This document shows, one piece after another, positions 54,898 through 63,877 of a stretch of 64,000 nt of DNA (positions are counted from its first letter, which is position 1; every line of letters starts with the position of its first letter). Both the position numbers and the translations under genes were made by a program. This DNA comes from Lachnospira hominis (ex Liu et al. 2021) (GTDB taxonomy: Bacteria; Bacillota; Clostridia; Lachnospirales; Lachnospiraceae), in contig NZ_JACOPD010000006.1 of NCBI RefSeq assembly GCF_014287955.1, positions 62,001 through 126,000 of the forward strand, written 5' to 3'. Under the pieces are notes generated by a model. That model searched no databases. It had not been told where the DNA came from and saw only the letters and a list, made by a program, of their open reading frames with translations.

Positions 54898-55260
54898 ATG
54901 GCAAAGAATATTTTAATATGTGATGATGCAGCATTTATGAGAATGATGATTAAGGATATTCTCACAAAGAATGGATATAACATTGCAGGAGAGGCTGAGA
55001 ATGGTGCAAAAGCAGTTGAAAAGTATGCCGAACTCAAGCCAGACCTTGTACTTATGGATATTACAATGCCTGAAATGGATGGTATTCAGGCACTCAAGAA
55101 GATAAGAGAAAGCGATCCTAATGCTGCTATTATTATGTGTTCAGCTATGGGTCAGCAGGCTATGGTTATTGAATCAATTCAGTCTGGAGCAAAAGATTTC
55201 ATTGTTAAGCCTTTCCAGGCAGACAGAGTTATTGAAGCTGTAAGGAAGGTTGTCGGATAA
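54898..55260 (+). CDS. cheY: Chemotaxis response regulator CheY
   Basis: A single receiver domain of 120 residues. The acidic pair is D-D at 9-10, the phosphorylated Asp54 lies in L-V-L-M-D-I-T-M-P-E-M-D-G, and the C-terminal lysine is in F-I-V-K-P-F. The D-D-A-A-F-M-R start is typical of CheY in Firmicutes flagellar operons, where it sits between fliY and fliO. AGGAGAAA precedes the ATG. A TATAAT at 54846 may be an internal promoter, but a -35 is lacking. Confidence 0.93.
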   Translation: MAKNILICDDAAFMRMMIKDILTKNGYNIAGEAENGAKAVEKYAELKPDLVLMDITMPEMDGIQALKKIRESDPNAAIIMCSAMGQQAMVIESIQSGAKDFIVKPFQADRVIEAVRKVVG

Positions 55261-55634
55261 TGACAATGCTTGCAATAGGAAGCAGCAGACTTGAAGCATT
55301 TGCACAATTAATTACACTTGTTCTTATTTTTGCATTTGTACTTGCACTTACATATTTTGCCACAAAGTGGGTGGGCAATTATCAAAAAGAGAAAATGTCC
55401 GGAAGCAATATTACAGTGCTTGAGACCATGAAAATATCTGGAACTAAATATTTACAGATAATTAAGATAGGAACTAAGTGTTTTGCAATTGCAGTCTGTA
55501 AAGATACTATTACATATTTATGTGAGGTAAATGAAGAGGATTTAATATACAGGGAAAACAATTCTTCTAAATTAAAATCCGAAAATTTTAATGCGATATT
55601 AGAAAAGTTTAAGAAAGACAAGCCGCAGGACTAG
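55260..55634 (+). CDS. fliO: Flagellar export membrane protein FliO
   Basis: A 124-residue protein with one membrane helix (about 16-38) and a short cytoplasmic domain (V-L-E-T-M-K-I-S-G-T-K-Y-L-Q-I-I-K-I-G). FliO assists assembly of the FliP pore. Sequence alone is weak, but position before fliP and the FliZ-like domain agree. The ATG overlaps the cheY stop by one base. Confidence 0.85.
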   Translation: MTMLAIGSSRLEAFAQLITLVLIFAFVLALTYFATKWVGNYQKEKMSGSNITVLETMKISGTKYLQIIKIGTKCFAIAVCKDTITYLCEVNEEDLIYRENNSSKLKSENFNAILEKFKKDKPQD

Positions 55635-55649
55635 GCAGGAATCAACAAT

Positions 55650-56447
55650 ATGTTACATTTTTTAAAGAAGTATAAGAAGAAAATTCTTAGAGTTTCATTA
55701 GGACTGTCAGCTTTTTTTGCAATATGTATGTTTATGGTAAGTCATACATTTGCAGCTGATGGAGATGGTAATAACAATTTGATAAGTATTGGTATTTCAT
55801 CAGGTGAAGGTTCAGATATGGCGAGCGTGCTTCAGATGCTGCTTGTACTTACAGTTCTGTCGCTTGCACCATCAATATTAATGATGCTCACTTCATTTAC
55901 GAGAATTGTTATTGTGTTGCATTTTACAAGAGCTGCTATTGGTACACAGACAGTGCCGCCTAATCAGGTAATAGTAGGTTTGTCTTTATTTTTGACATTT
56001 TTTATTATGGCACCTACGTTTAATGAAGTATATACAAGTGCAGTTGTGCCGCTTACTAATAATGAGATTACAGCACAGGAAGCATTTGATATAGGTGTTG
56101 TGCCTGTAAGAAAGTTTATGCTTAAACAGGTTTCAACAAAAGATTTGGATACATTCCTTAAAATAGCTGATTTTGAGGAGGGTTCAGTTAAATCTGAAGA
56201 TGATATTCCGCTTCAGGTTCTTATACCGAGTTTTATTGTTAGTGAATTAAGGATTGCATTTATAATTGGATTCCTTATATATCTGCCATTTATTGTTATT
56301 GATATGGTTGTTTCGTCTACGCTTATGTCAATGGGTATGATGATGCTGCCGCCAACGACAATTTCTACACCATTTAAAATTCTTTTGTTTGTAATGGCAG
56401 ATGGCTGGAATCTTATAATAGGAAATCTTATGTCAACATTTAATTAA
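55650..56447 (+). CDS. fliP: Flagellar export gate protein FliP
   Basis: FliP forms the central export channel with FliQ and FliR. The 265 residues begin with a signal peptide (about 1-35, K-K-Y-K-K-K, then hydrophobic, ending at F-A-A), followed by four helices. Family blocks are L-A-P-S-I-L-M-M-L-T-S-F-T-R-I and G-T-Q-T-V-P-P-N-Q, and the C-terminal helix pair. A terminator-like hairpin and a repeat element follow before fliQ. Confidence 0.95.
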   Translation: MLHFLKKYKKKILRVSLGLSAFFAICMFMVSHTFAADGDGNNNLISIGISSGEGSDMASVLQMLLVLTVLSLAPSILMMLTSFTRIVIVLHFTRAAIGTQTVPPNQVIVGLSLFLTFFIMAPTFNEVYTSAVVPLTNNEITAQEAFDIGVVPVRKFMLKQVSTKDLDTFLKIADFEEGSVKSEDDIPLQVLIPSFIVSELRIAFIIGFLIYLPFIVIDMVVSSTLMSMGMMMLPPTTISTPFKILLFVMADGWNLIIGNLMSTFN

Positions 56448-56457
56448 TGGTTATTAT

Positions 56458-56500
56458 ATGTGCCTGTGCGTTACAGCACAGGCATATTCTTTAATTTACG
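56458..56500 (+). terminator. Terminator-like hairpin between fliP and fliQ
   Basis: TGCCTGTGC (56461-56469) pairs perfectly with GCACAGGCA (56476-56484), extended by G-T, T-A and A-T pairs, with a 6-base loop. TATTCTTTAATTT follows. This would be a moderate terminator inside the operon; partial read-through is likely. Confidence 0.6.
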
Positions 56501-56600
56501 CGTGTAACGAGCCAAAGTCTGTGCTTGCACGAGACCTTGGCGACTGCCGCGATAACTTGAGAAACTCGCGGAGCGTGTTTCTCATAGTTTGCCGGAACAG
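56500..56600 (+). repeat. Structured intergenic element with two compound hairpins between fliP and fliQ
   Basis: Unlike its AT-rich surroundings, this stretch is GC-richer. Hairpin A (56511-56541) combines GCCAA/TTGGC, GTCT/AGAC and GTG/CAC with single mismatches. Hairpin B (56554-56589) combines AACT/AGTT, GAGAAAC/GTTTCTC and CGC/GCG around a GGA loop, with a competing CCGCG (56547-56551) / CGCGG (56567-56571) pairing. No ORF is evident. It resembles a palindromic REP-like or MITE-like insert; copy number in the genome is not known to me. Confidence 0.65.
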
Positions 56601-56614
56601 CAGGGAGAAAGTTT

Positions 56615-56884
56615 ATGAGTAGTTCAGATATTATCACAATTGCAAGACAAACGGTCTGGGTAATAGTTAAAACCTCTGTGCCGCTGTTATTAGTTTCGAT
56701 GGTTGTAGGTCTTATAATAAGCCTTTTTCAGACACTTACGTCAATTCAGGAACAGACACTTACATTTGTTCCAAAACTTATCGCAATTCTTATAGGAATT
56801 ATGGTAATGGGAACATGGATACTCAACGAGATAGTTGCTTTTATGAATACCTTATGGGGCAGCTTCAGTCAGTATATATTGTGA
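56615..56884 (+). CDS. fliQ: Flagellar export gate protein FliQ
   Basis: An 89-residue protein with two membrane helices (about 17-40 and 52-75), as in FliQ. I-S-L-F-Q-T-L-T-S-I-Q-E-Q-T-L-T-F-V-P-K is the family core. CAGGGAGAAAG precedes the ATG; the AGGGAG is just downstream of the repeat element. Confidence 0.94.
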   Translation: MSSSDIITIARQTVWVIVKTSVPLLLVSMVVGLIISLFQTLTSIQEQTLTFVPKLIAILIGIMVMGTWILNEIVAFMNTLWGSFSQYIL

Positions 56885-56927
56885 AAGTATTGTTTTTTAA
56901 ATTTAAAAATGGAAAGGTAGTAAAACA

Positions 56928-57707
56928 ATGATTCAATATGAAGTTGCATTGGAACAATTGGAAATTTTTGTTTTGATACTTATGCGTATTGCATCTTTCA
57001 TATATGTTGCACCTTTTTTTAATACAGCTAATGTTCCAAGAAGAACAAAGATTGGACTGGCTTTTTTTGTAACAGTTCTTGTATATAGTGTTAAGCCAGA
57101 TATGACAGTGGAATATTCCGGCATTATAGGTTATGCGGTTGTTGTCCTGCAGGAAGTTGCAGTTGGTCTTATTCTTGGTGCAATGGCATCGTTTTGCGTC
57201 CAGATTATTATGTTTGCCGGAAAAATGATAGATATGGATACAGGTCTTGCAATGGCTCAGATTATGGATCCGACAACTAATGTGCAGGTTGGTATTTTTG
57301 GTAATTTTTATTACTATATACTTCTTCTGCTTCTGATGGTATCAGGCCTGTACAGATATCTGATTTCTGCTATTGTTGAGACATATAATGTTATTCCGAT
57401 AGGACAGGTAAAGTTTTCTGCATCTATTTATAATGATATAATTGGATTTATGTCAGATTATTTTGTCATAGGCTTCAGAATTGCACTTCCTGTATTTTCT
57501 GCAATACTGCTTTTGAATGTTATTCTTGCAATTCTTGCAAGAATTGCACCACAGATGAATATGTTTGTTGTTGGAATGCAGCTTAAAATATTTGTCGGCA
57601 TATTTGCTGTCTTTTTTACAATAGTGATGATGCCGGCAGTATCGACATTTATTGAAGATGAGATAAAAACGCTTATGGCTTCACTCGTAAGGGGGATGAG
57701 CCCATGA
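56928..57707 (+). CDS. fliR: Flagellar export gate protein FliR
   Basis: A 259-residue multi-helix membrane protein of the export gate. Blocks such as R-T-K-I-G-L-A-F-F-V, D-M-D-T-G-L-A-M-A-Q-I-M-D-P and R-I-A-P-Q-M-N-M-F-V-V-G-M are typical. The stop overlaps the flhB start (ATGA). Confidence 0.95.
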   Translation: MIQYEVALEQLEIFVLILMRIASFIYVAPFFNTANVPRRTKIGLAFFVTVLVYSVKPDMTVEYSGIIGYAVVVLQEVAVGLILGAMASFCVQIIMFAGKMIDMDTGLAMAQIMDPTTNVQVGIFGNFYYYILLLLLMVSGLYRYLISAIVETYNVIPIGQVKFSASIYNDIIGFMSDYFVIGFRIALPVFSAILLLNVILAILARIAPQMNMFVVGMQLKIFVGIFAVFFTIVMMPAVSTFIEDEIKTLMASLVRGMSP

Positions 57708-58828
57708 CAGAGAACAGAATTCTTATTTCTTATAATCTGCAGTTCTTTGCCAAGGACGGACCAGGCGGTGAAAAAACAGAGCCGGCTACAAGTAAAAAGC
57801 TTAATGATGTCCGTAAGGAAGGTCAGGTTGCAAAGAGCAAAGATATTATAATGGCAGTATCACTTATGTCGCTTTTTATAATAATTAAAATATATGTTGG
57901 AACAATGGGAGAGCGTTTCATAAGTTCATTCAAGGAATTTTATAACAGTTTTGAACTTATTGTTCATTCAAGCTCGGATGGACTTACGGTAGCACTTGGT
58001 GCTTCAGCAGTAAAAAATGTTTTTATGGATGTACTTAATATTACACTTCCGATATTTTTAATAGCTGTTGTAATTGCAATACTTGGCAATGTTTTACAGC
58101 AGAAATGGATGATTACATCAAAGCCGCTTACACCGAAGTTCAGTAAGCTGAGTATTATCAGTGGATTTAAAAGATTGTTTTCATTCAGGCAGCTTTTTGA
58201 ACTGTTAAAGTCAATTGCAATGATGATAGTTATAGGTGTTGTTGTGTTTGTGACTATAAGAAAAAAAGTTGGACTTCTTCTTACATTTTATGATATTACA
58301 CTTTATCAGGCCCTCGCCGCAGTTGGTGGTATTATTGTAGATCTGGGTATAAAGATAAGTGCGATTTTCCTTGTTATAGGTTTTGTTGATCTTGTTTATC
58401 AGAGAATAAAGTTTAAAAATGATACAATGATGACAAAGCAGGAAATTAAAGATGAGTTCAAAGATTCTGAAGGTGATCCTCAGGTAAAAGGTCAGATTAG
58501 AAGAAAAATGCAGGAGATTTCAAGGAGACGTATGATGCAGCAGCTTCCGGAGGCGGATGTTGTAATTACAAACCCGACGCATTTTGCAGTTGCATTAAAA
58601 TATGAGCCTGACAGCGGAATGGCTCCTGTTGTAATTGCCAAAGGTGCTGATTATCTGGCATTTCAGATAAGAGAAAAAGCGAAAGAATGTAATATTGAAA
58701 TTGTTGAAAATAAACCACTTGCACGAATTCTTTATCATAATGTTGATATAGGTATGGAAATACCACCTGAGTTATACCAGGCGGTTGCTGAGATTCTTGC
58801 AAGAGTGTTACAGCCTGATTTGACTTAA
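57704..58828 (+). CDS. flhB: Flagellar export switch protein FlhB
   Basis: FlhB sets the substrate specificity of the export machine through self-cleavage. The 374-residue protein has a cytosolic start (E-K-T-E-P-A-T-S-K-K), four membrane helices (about 45-240), and a cytosolic domain with N-P-T-H, where cleavage follows Asn290. The A-D-Y-L-A-F-Q-I-R-E-K-A-K and late I-P-P-E-L-Y blocks are also typical. The N-terminus is 15-20 residues longer than average. Confidence 0.96.
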   Translation: MTENRILISYNLQFFAKDGPGGEKTEPATSKKLNDVRKEGQVAKSKDIIMAVSLMSLFIIIKIYVGTMGERFISSFKEFYNSFELIVHSSSDGLTVALGASAVKNVFMDVLNITLPIFLIAVVIAILGNVLQQKWMITSKPLTPKFSKLSIISGFKRLFSFRQLFELLKSIAMMIVIGVVVFVTIRKKVGLLLTFYDITLYQALAAVGGIIVDLGIKISAIFLVIGFVDLVYQRIKFKNDTMMTKQEIKDEFKDSEGDPQVKGQIRRKMQEISRRRMMQQLPEADVVITNPTHFAVALKYEPDSGMAPVVIAKGADYLAFQIREKAKECNIEIVENKPLARILYHNVDIGMEIPPELYQAVAEILARVLQPDLT

Positions 58829-58914
58829 ATTAAGTTGAATAAATAAATTATTCATGGTAAAATATTATGATGTCAGTTTATGACGAAAAAAGATGATGAA
58901 AGGGAGAAAGAAAT

Positions 58915-60954
58915 ATGAAGATTAAGAAAAATGACCTGTTTATTGGAATTTATCTGCTCTCTGCGGTTATTTTCTTTATTATTTCAATCCCATCGTGGCT
59001 GCTTGATATTCTTCTGGCACTCAATATAGCAGTTGCACTTATTATATTATTTAATGCGTTATATGCAAAAGAAGTGCTTGATATGGCATCATTTCCTACA
59101 ATGTTGTTATTTACAACTATTTTTAGAATTTCCCTCAATGTATCTTCAACAAAGCTTATCCTTACTAAAGGTGATGCCGGTAAAGTCGTTGATACATTTG
59201 GAAAGTTTGTAGGCGGCGGCAATCTTGTTATCGGTGCCATAATATTTATAGTTCTCGTTATTATTCAGTTTATAGTTATCAATAAAGGTACAGAGCGAGT
59301 AGCTGAAGTTACAGCACGATTCACGCTCGATGCCATGGCAGGCAAGCAGATGGCAATTGACTCTGACCTTAATACAGGTGCAATCACAGATAAAGAGGCA
59401 GCTGAAAGAAGAAAGAAGCTACAGCTTGAAAACAGTTTCTTTGGTTCAATGGATGGTGCTACAAAGTATGTAAAAGGTGATGCCACTGCAGGTCTTATTA
59501 TTACCGGTATTAACATTGTCGGTGGTATTGTAATGGGCATGATGTATAACGGGCTCAGTATCAATGAAGCCTTATCAAAGTATACAATACTTACAATCGG
59601 TGATGGACTCTGTAGCCAGATACCATCTTTGCTTATATCTCTTGCAACTGGTGTTCTTGTAACAAAAGCATCAAGTGATGGTGAACTTGGCGATGAGATT
59701 GTTGGACAGCTGTTCTCAATGGACAGGGTTCTTATGATGGTTGGTGGTGCTCTTACAGTATTAGGTGTATTTACGCCACTTCCTATATATGTATTTGTTC
59801 CTTTTGGTGTAGCACTTATTCTTGCAGGAAGAAAGCTTGGAGATAAGAAGGGTGAAGAACAGATAGAGGAAGAAGTGGAACGTGAGGAGACAGAAGCACA
59901 GGAAATCAGGAAGCCTGAGAACGTTGTCAGTCTTCTTAATGTAGACCCTATTGAATTGGAATTTGGTTATGGTATTATTCCTCTTGCCGATGTCAATCAG
60001 GGGGGTGACCTTCTTGACAGAGTTGTAATGATACGACGCCAGGTTGCCTTGGAACTTGGTGCTGTAGTGCCTATTATCCGTTTAAGGGATAATATCCAGC
60101 TCAATCCTAACCAGTATGTAATTAAGATAAAAGGTATACAGGTGAGTGAAGGTGAGATATTGTTTGACCATTATATGGCTATGAATCCGGGATATGTTGA
60201 GGAAGAGATTACAGGTATTCCTACATTTGAACCGTCATTCCATCTTCCGGCAATATGGATAACAGAAAGTCAGAGAGAACGTGCTGAATCACTTGGATAT
60301 ACAGTAGTTGACCCGCCATCAATAATTGCAACACATCTGACAGAAGTTATCAGACAGCATATTGCTGAACTTCTTACACGTCAGGATGTACAGAATCTTA
60401 TTAATAATATTAAAGAAAACAATTCAACGCTTATTGAAGAGCTTGTGCCTAAACTTCTTGGTGTTGGTGAAATCCAGAAAGTTCTTCAGAATCTTCTTGA
60501 AGAAGGCATATCAATAAGGGATCTTGTAACCATATTTGAAACACTTGCAGATCATGCACCGGTTACAAGAGATACAGATATTCTTACGGAATATGTGAGA
60601 CAGAGCCTGAAGCGTGCAATATCCGGAAAATATTTTCCACCGAACGAAGTTACTAATGTTGTTACTCTCGATCCGGCTGTTGAACAGGATATTATGGGTT
60701 CGGTAAAGAATACAGAACAGGGATCATATCTTACACTTGACCCTGAAAAAACAAAAAAAATTGTTGCCAGTCTTAAAGATGCAATTAAGAAACTTGAAGA
60801 TATGGGCAAGAATCCGATAGTAATTACATCTCCGATAGTAAGACTTTATTTTAAAAAACTTGTTTCGGATTACATAAAAGATATAATTGTGATTTCATAT
60901 AATGAAGTTGAATCAAATGTGGAATTACAGTCAGTAGGGATGGTGACAGAATAA
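58915..60954 (+). CDS. flhA: Flagellar export protein FlhA
   Basis: FlhA is the largest part of the export gate. The 679 residues comprise about eight membrane helices (to about 310) with the conserved F-H-I-P-E-P-like cytosolic loop (F-T-L-D-A-M-A-G-K-Q-M-A-I-D near residue 140) and a C-terminal cytosolic domain that docks chaperone-substrate complexes. A GGGAG site precedes the ATG. It follows flhB by 86 bases, a gap that holds no other gene. Confidence 0.96.
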   Translation: MKIKKNDLFIGIYLLSAVIFFIISIPSWLLDILLALNIAVALIILFNALYAKEVLDMASFPTMLLFTTIFRISLNVSSTKLILTKGDAGKVVDTFGKFVGGGNLVIGAIIFIVLVIIQFIVINKGTERVAEVTARFTLDAMAGKQMAIDSDLNTGAITDKEAAERRKKLQLENSFFGSMDGATKYVKGDATAGLIITGINIVGGIVMGMMYNGLSINEALSKYTILTIGDGLCSQIPSLLISLATGVLVTKASSDGELGDEIVGQLFSMDRVLMMVGGALTVLGVFTPLPIYVFVPFGVALILAGRKLGDKKGEEQIEEEVEREETEAQEIRKPENVVSLLNVDPIELEFGYGIIPLADVNQGGDLLDRVVMIRRQVALELGAVVPIIRLRDNIQLNPNQYVIKIKGIQVSEGEILFDHYMAMNPGYVEEEITGIPTFEPSFHLPAIWITESQRERAESLGYTVVDPPSIIATHLTEVIRQHIAELLTRQDVQNLINNIKENNSTLIEELVPKLLGVGEIQKVLQNLLEEGISIRDLVTIFETLADHAPVTRDTDILTEYVRQSLKRAISGKYFPPNEVTNVVTLDPAVEQDIMGSVKNTEQGSYLTLDPEKTKKIVASLKDAIKKLEDMGKNPIVITSPIVRLYFKKLVSDYIKDIIVISYNEVESNVELQSVGMVTE

Positions 60955-60955
60955 G

Positions 60956-62257
60956 ATGATAGTTAAGAAATTTCAGGGCGAAACAGAAAAAGATGCTATT
61001 TTAAAGGCTCAGGAAGAATTGGGAAATAATGCTGTAGTTTTAAATGTGAAGACTATTAAGCAGAGAGGAATTTTAAAATTATTTAAAAAGGATGTTGTTG
61101 AAGTAACAGCGGCACTTGAAGAAGAAGAATTATCGAAAAAAGCAAACACAGGTGCAAAAGAGTTTGGAAAAGCTTTTGAAGCATCATCATATGCGGGAAA
61201 TATGCATAAGCAGCCTGATATATCTTCAAGACCTGCAGGCGGTCTTAATCTTTTAGCAGATGAGAAAATATCAGTTTCAAGTGAGTCGGCTGTTATAGAA
61301 CAGAAACTCGATTCGCTTCACAGCCTTTTACAGAGCCAGATTAATGCAGGTGCATCCAGAAAGAACAGCATGCAGGTTGATGATGAAAAAGAGCGTGATG
61401 ACATTGCAGCTGAACGCATTGCCGGGAAAAAAGCTGTAGAAGAACGTGAAAATGCCAATATGAAATTTATACGACTGATATACAAAAAACTTGTTGACAA
61501 TGAAGTGAATGAAAAATTCGCTGATGAAATAATGGCAGATATAGAGAATTCATTAAAAAGAGAGTCTAATATTGATAGTATCCTGTCGGCTGTATATCAG
61601 AAAATTATCTTAAAACTTGGTGAGCCAAAACCGATTGAACTTGGTGATAAACCTAAAGTTGTATTTTTTATCGGACCTACGGGAGTAGGAAAGACAACTA
61701 CAATTGCAAAAATTGCTTCGAGATTCAAACTTGAAGAATATGCCAGAGTGGCATTTGTAACGGCAGATACATACAGAATAGCGGCAGTTGAACAGCTCAA
61801 TACATACGCTTCAATTATTGACAGCCCCGTAGATGTTATATATAGTGCCGATGAGCTTGAAGAATCACTTGATAAATATAAGAATTATGATTTGATTCTT
61901 GTCGATACGGCAGGCCGTTCACATAAATGTGAAGAACAGATGGATGAGCTTAGCGATATGCTCAAAAAAGCCGAAAAGTTAAAAGACAATTTTGACGTTG
62001 AGATATATCTTGTTCTTAGTATAACAACAAAATACAAAGACCTGGTAAATATAGCACAGAGATATGAAGATATTAACAACTGGTCTATTATATTTACAAA
62101 ACTTGATGAGACGTGTTCTCTCGGAAATATACTTAATGTAAGACTGCTTACAGGTGCACAGCTTTCGTATACAACATATGGACAGAATGTGCCTAATGAT
62201 ATTGAACTTATTGACGAACAGGCTTTAGCAAGGAAATTGCTGGGAGGAAGTGAATAA
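60956..62257 (+). CDS. flhF: Flagellar SRP-like GTPase FlhF
   Basis: FlhF helps set flagellum number and position. The 433-residue protein has a variable N-terminal B domain (1-120), an N domain, and the SRP-type GTPase core: G-P-T-G-V-G-K-T-T-T (about 240-249), D-T-Y-R-I-A-A-V-E-Q-L, D-T-A-G-R-S, and T-K-L-D-E. The ATG follows the flhA stop by 1 base. Confidence 0.95.
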   Translation: MIVKKFQGETEKDAILKAQEELGNNAVVLNVKTIKQRGILKLFKKDVVEVTAALEEEELSKKANTGAKEFGKAFEASSYAGNMHKQPDISSRPAGGLNLLADEKISVSSESAVIEQKLDSLHSLLQSQINAGASRKNSMQVDDEKERDDIAAERIAGKKAVEERENANMKFIRLIYKKLVDNEVNEKFADEIMADIENSLKRESNIDSILSAVYQKIILKLGEPKPIELGDKPKVVFFIGPTGVGKTTTIAKIASRFKLEEYARVAFVTADTYRIAAVEQLNTYASIIDSPVDVIYSADELEESLDKYKNYDLILVDTAGRSHKCEEQMDELSDMLKKAEKLKDNFDVEIYLVLSITTKYKDLVNIAQRYEDINNWSIIFTKLDETCSLGNILNVRLLTGAQLSYTTYGQNVPNDIELIDEQALARKLLGGSE

Positions 62258-63141
62258 TGGATCAGGCAGAAACACTTAGAAATATAATAAAGCTTCAGAA
62301 TCAGAGAACTGTTACTAATGCCAGAGTAATAACAGTTACGAGTGGCAAAGGTGGTGTCGGTAAGTCAAATACATCAATTAATCTTGCTCTTCAGTTTCAG
62401 AAAATGGGAAAGAAAGTAATAATACTTGATGCGGATTTTGGACTTGCCAATGTCGAAGTCATGTTTGGCGTAATTCCGAAATATAACATGGGTGACCTTA
62501 TATTTAACGGCATGGATATAAAAGATATTATAACAGAAGGACCTGAAGGTGTAGGATTTATATCAGGTGGTTCTGGAATAGCAAAACTTGTCAATCTTGA
62601 TAAAGATCAGGTGAAAAATCTTGTCGGAAAGCTGTCACAGCTAGAAGAGTTTGCAGATGTTATAATCATAGATACAGGAGCCGGTATATCACCCGCTGTA
62701 ATGGAATTTATACTTGCATCACCTGAAACAGTGCTTGTGACAACTCCGGAGCCGACTTCTATAACAGACTCATATGCACTCCTTAAAGCACTCAGCATGA
62801 CAGATTCATATGATTCATCTGTAAATAAAGTAAAGATGCTTGCAAACCGCGTCTCTAATGAGAAAGAGGGCAGAAATCTGTATGAAAAGCTCAACTCAGT
62901 TGTGACTAAATTCCTTAATATTAAGATGGAATATTTAGGTCATGTGGTTTATGATGATAATATGACAAAAGCTGTAATGAGCCAGAAACCTGTAACAATT
63001 ATGTATCCACATTCACCAGCTTCAAGATGTTATGAAAATATAGTGAGTACACTTGAAACAGGTCATGCAGTATCGCAGAATGCAGGTGTAAGAAGTTTCT
63101 TCAGAAATGTATTTTCAAGAAAAATGAAAAATGGAGATTGA
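62257..63141 (+). CDS. flhG: MinD-like ATPase FlhG (YlxH)
   Basis: FlhG regulates FlhF and C-ring assembly and so the pattern of flagellation. The 294 residues have the deviant Walker A S-G-K-G-G-V-G-K-S (29-37), L-D-A-D-F-G-L-A-N, I-I-D-T-G-A-G and a final basic amphipathic helix (F-F-R-N-V-F-S-R-K) for membrane contact. The start overlaps the flhF stop by one base. Confidence 0.95.
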   Translation: MDQAETLRNIIKLQNQRTVTNARVITVTSGKGGVGKSNTSINLALQFQKMGKKVIILDADFGLANVEVMFGVIPKYNMGDLIFNGMDIKDIITEGPEGVGFISGGSGIAKLVNLDKDQVKNLVGKLSQLEEFADVIIIDTGAGISPAVMEFILASPETVLVTTPEPTSITDSYALLKALSMTDSYDSSVNKVKMLANRVSNEKEGRNLYEKLNSVVTKFLNIKMEYLGHVVYDDNMTKAVMSQKPVTIMYPHSPASRCYENIVSTLETGHAVSQNAGVRSFFRNVFSRKMKNGD

Positions 63142-63142
63142 T

Positions 63143-63877
63143 ATGGATAGAATTTTGAGCGTGGGAAACAAAATCGAATTAAGTAAAATTAAAAAGAATA
63201 AAGATGACGACGCAGTCACATATGTGAGCCAGATTCTTGATATGAAAGATGAAAAAATTGTTGCAGCAATGCCTATAAGTGAAGGCCACATAGTACCAAT
63301 TGAGCCTGGAAGCAGGATGCATGCATATTTTTATACAGTAAAAGGTATTTTCAGCTGTGAGATTCTTGTTACTGAAAGAGGTAAAGAAGGTAATATATAT
63401 ATAATGGAAGTTGAATGTACAACGGAACTTAAAAAGTTCCAGAGAAGACAGTTTTATCGTCTTCCATGTACTATTGAAGGATACTTCAGAAAGCTCACAG
63501 ATACGGAACTTTTAAGATTTCAGCATGATAATATTGTGCCTGAGGATACACAGGATGTTGACAAGGGCATTATTGTCGATATAAGTGGCGGCGGATTAAG
63601 AATTATGACTGAAAAGCCGCTTGAAAAGAATAATTATATTTATATCCGCTTTCCGGTGGAGATGAATATAGGTAATAGAGATATTGAAGTTGTCGGAAGA
63701 GTAATTCTGTCATTGGAATCTCCAAACAGAAAAGACTGTTATGATAACAGGATACAGTTTAAAGGCATTTCCCATGAATTAAGGGAGACTGTTGTCAAAT
63801 ACATATTTGAACAGCAGCGTATAATTCAAAGAAAGGAAAGGGGAGAGTATTTTGGCAAAGAAAATACTGGTAATTGA
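63143..63877 (+). CDS. PilZ domain c-di-GMP-binding flagellar brake protein (YcgR/YpfA-like)
   Basis: A 244-residue protein with an N-terminal YcgR-like domain (to about 95) and a C-terminal PilZ domain with R-R-Q-F-Y-R (about 99-104) and D-I-S-G-G-G-L-R, the c-di-GMP-binding motifs. Such proteins slow the motor at high c-di-GMP. The ATG at 63143 is 6 bases after GGAG; an in-frame ATG at 63131 overlaps that site and the flhG stop. The end overlaps cheB by 26 bases. Confidence 0.9.
   Translation: MDRILSVGNKIELSKIKKNKDDDAVTYVSQILDMKDEKIVAAMPISEGHIVPIEPGSRMHAYFYTVKGIFSCEILVTERGKEGNIYIMEVECTTELKKFQRRQFYRLPCTIEGYFRKLTDTELLRFQHDNIVPEDTQDVDKGIIVDISGGGLRIMTEKPLEKNNYIYIRFPVEMNIGNRDIEVVGRVILSLESPNRKDCYDNRIQFKGISHELRETVVKYIFEQQRIIQRKERGEYFGKENTGN

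Noticed and set aside
58834..58868. Promoter before flhA
   Set aside because: TTGAAT has only TAAAAA at 17 bases; too weak in an AT-rich region.
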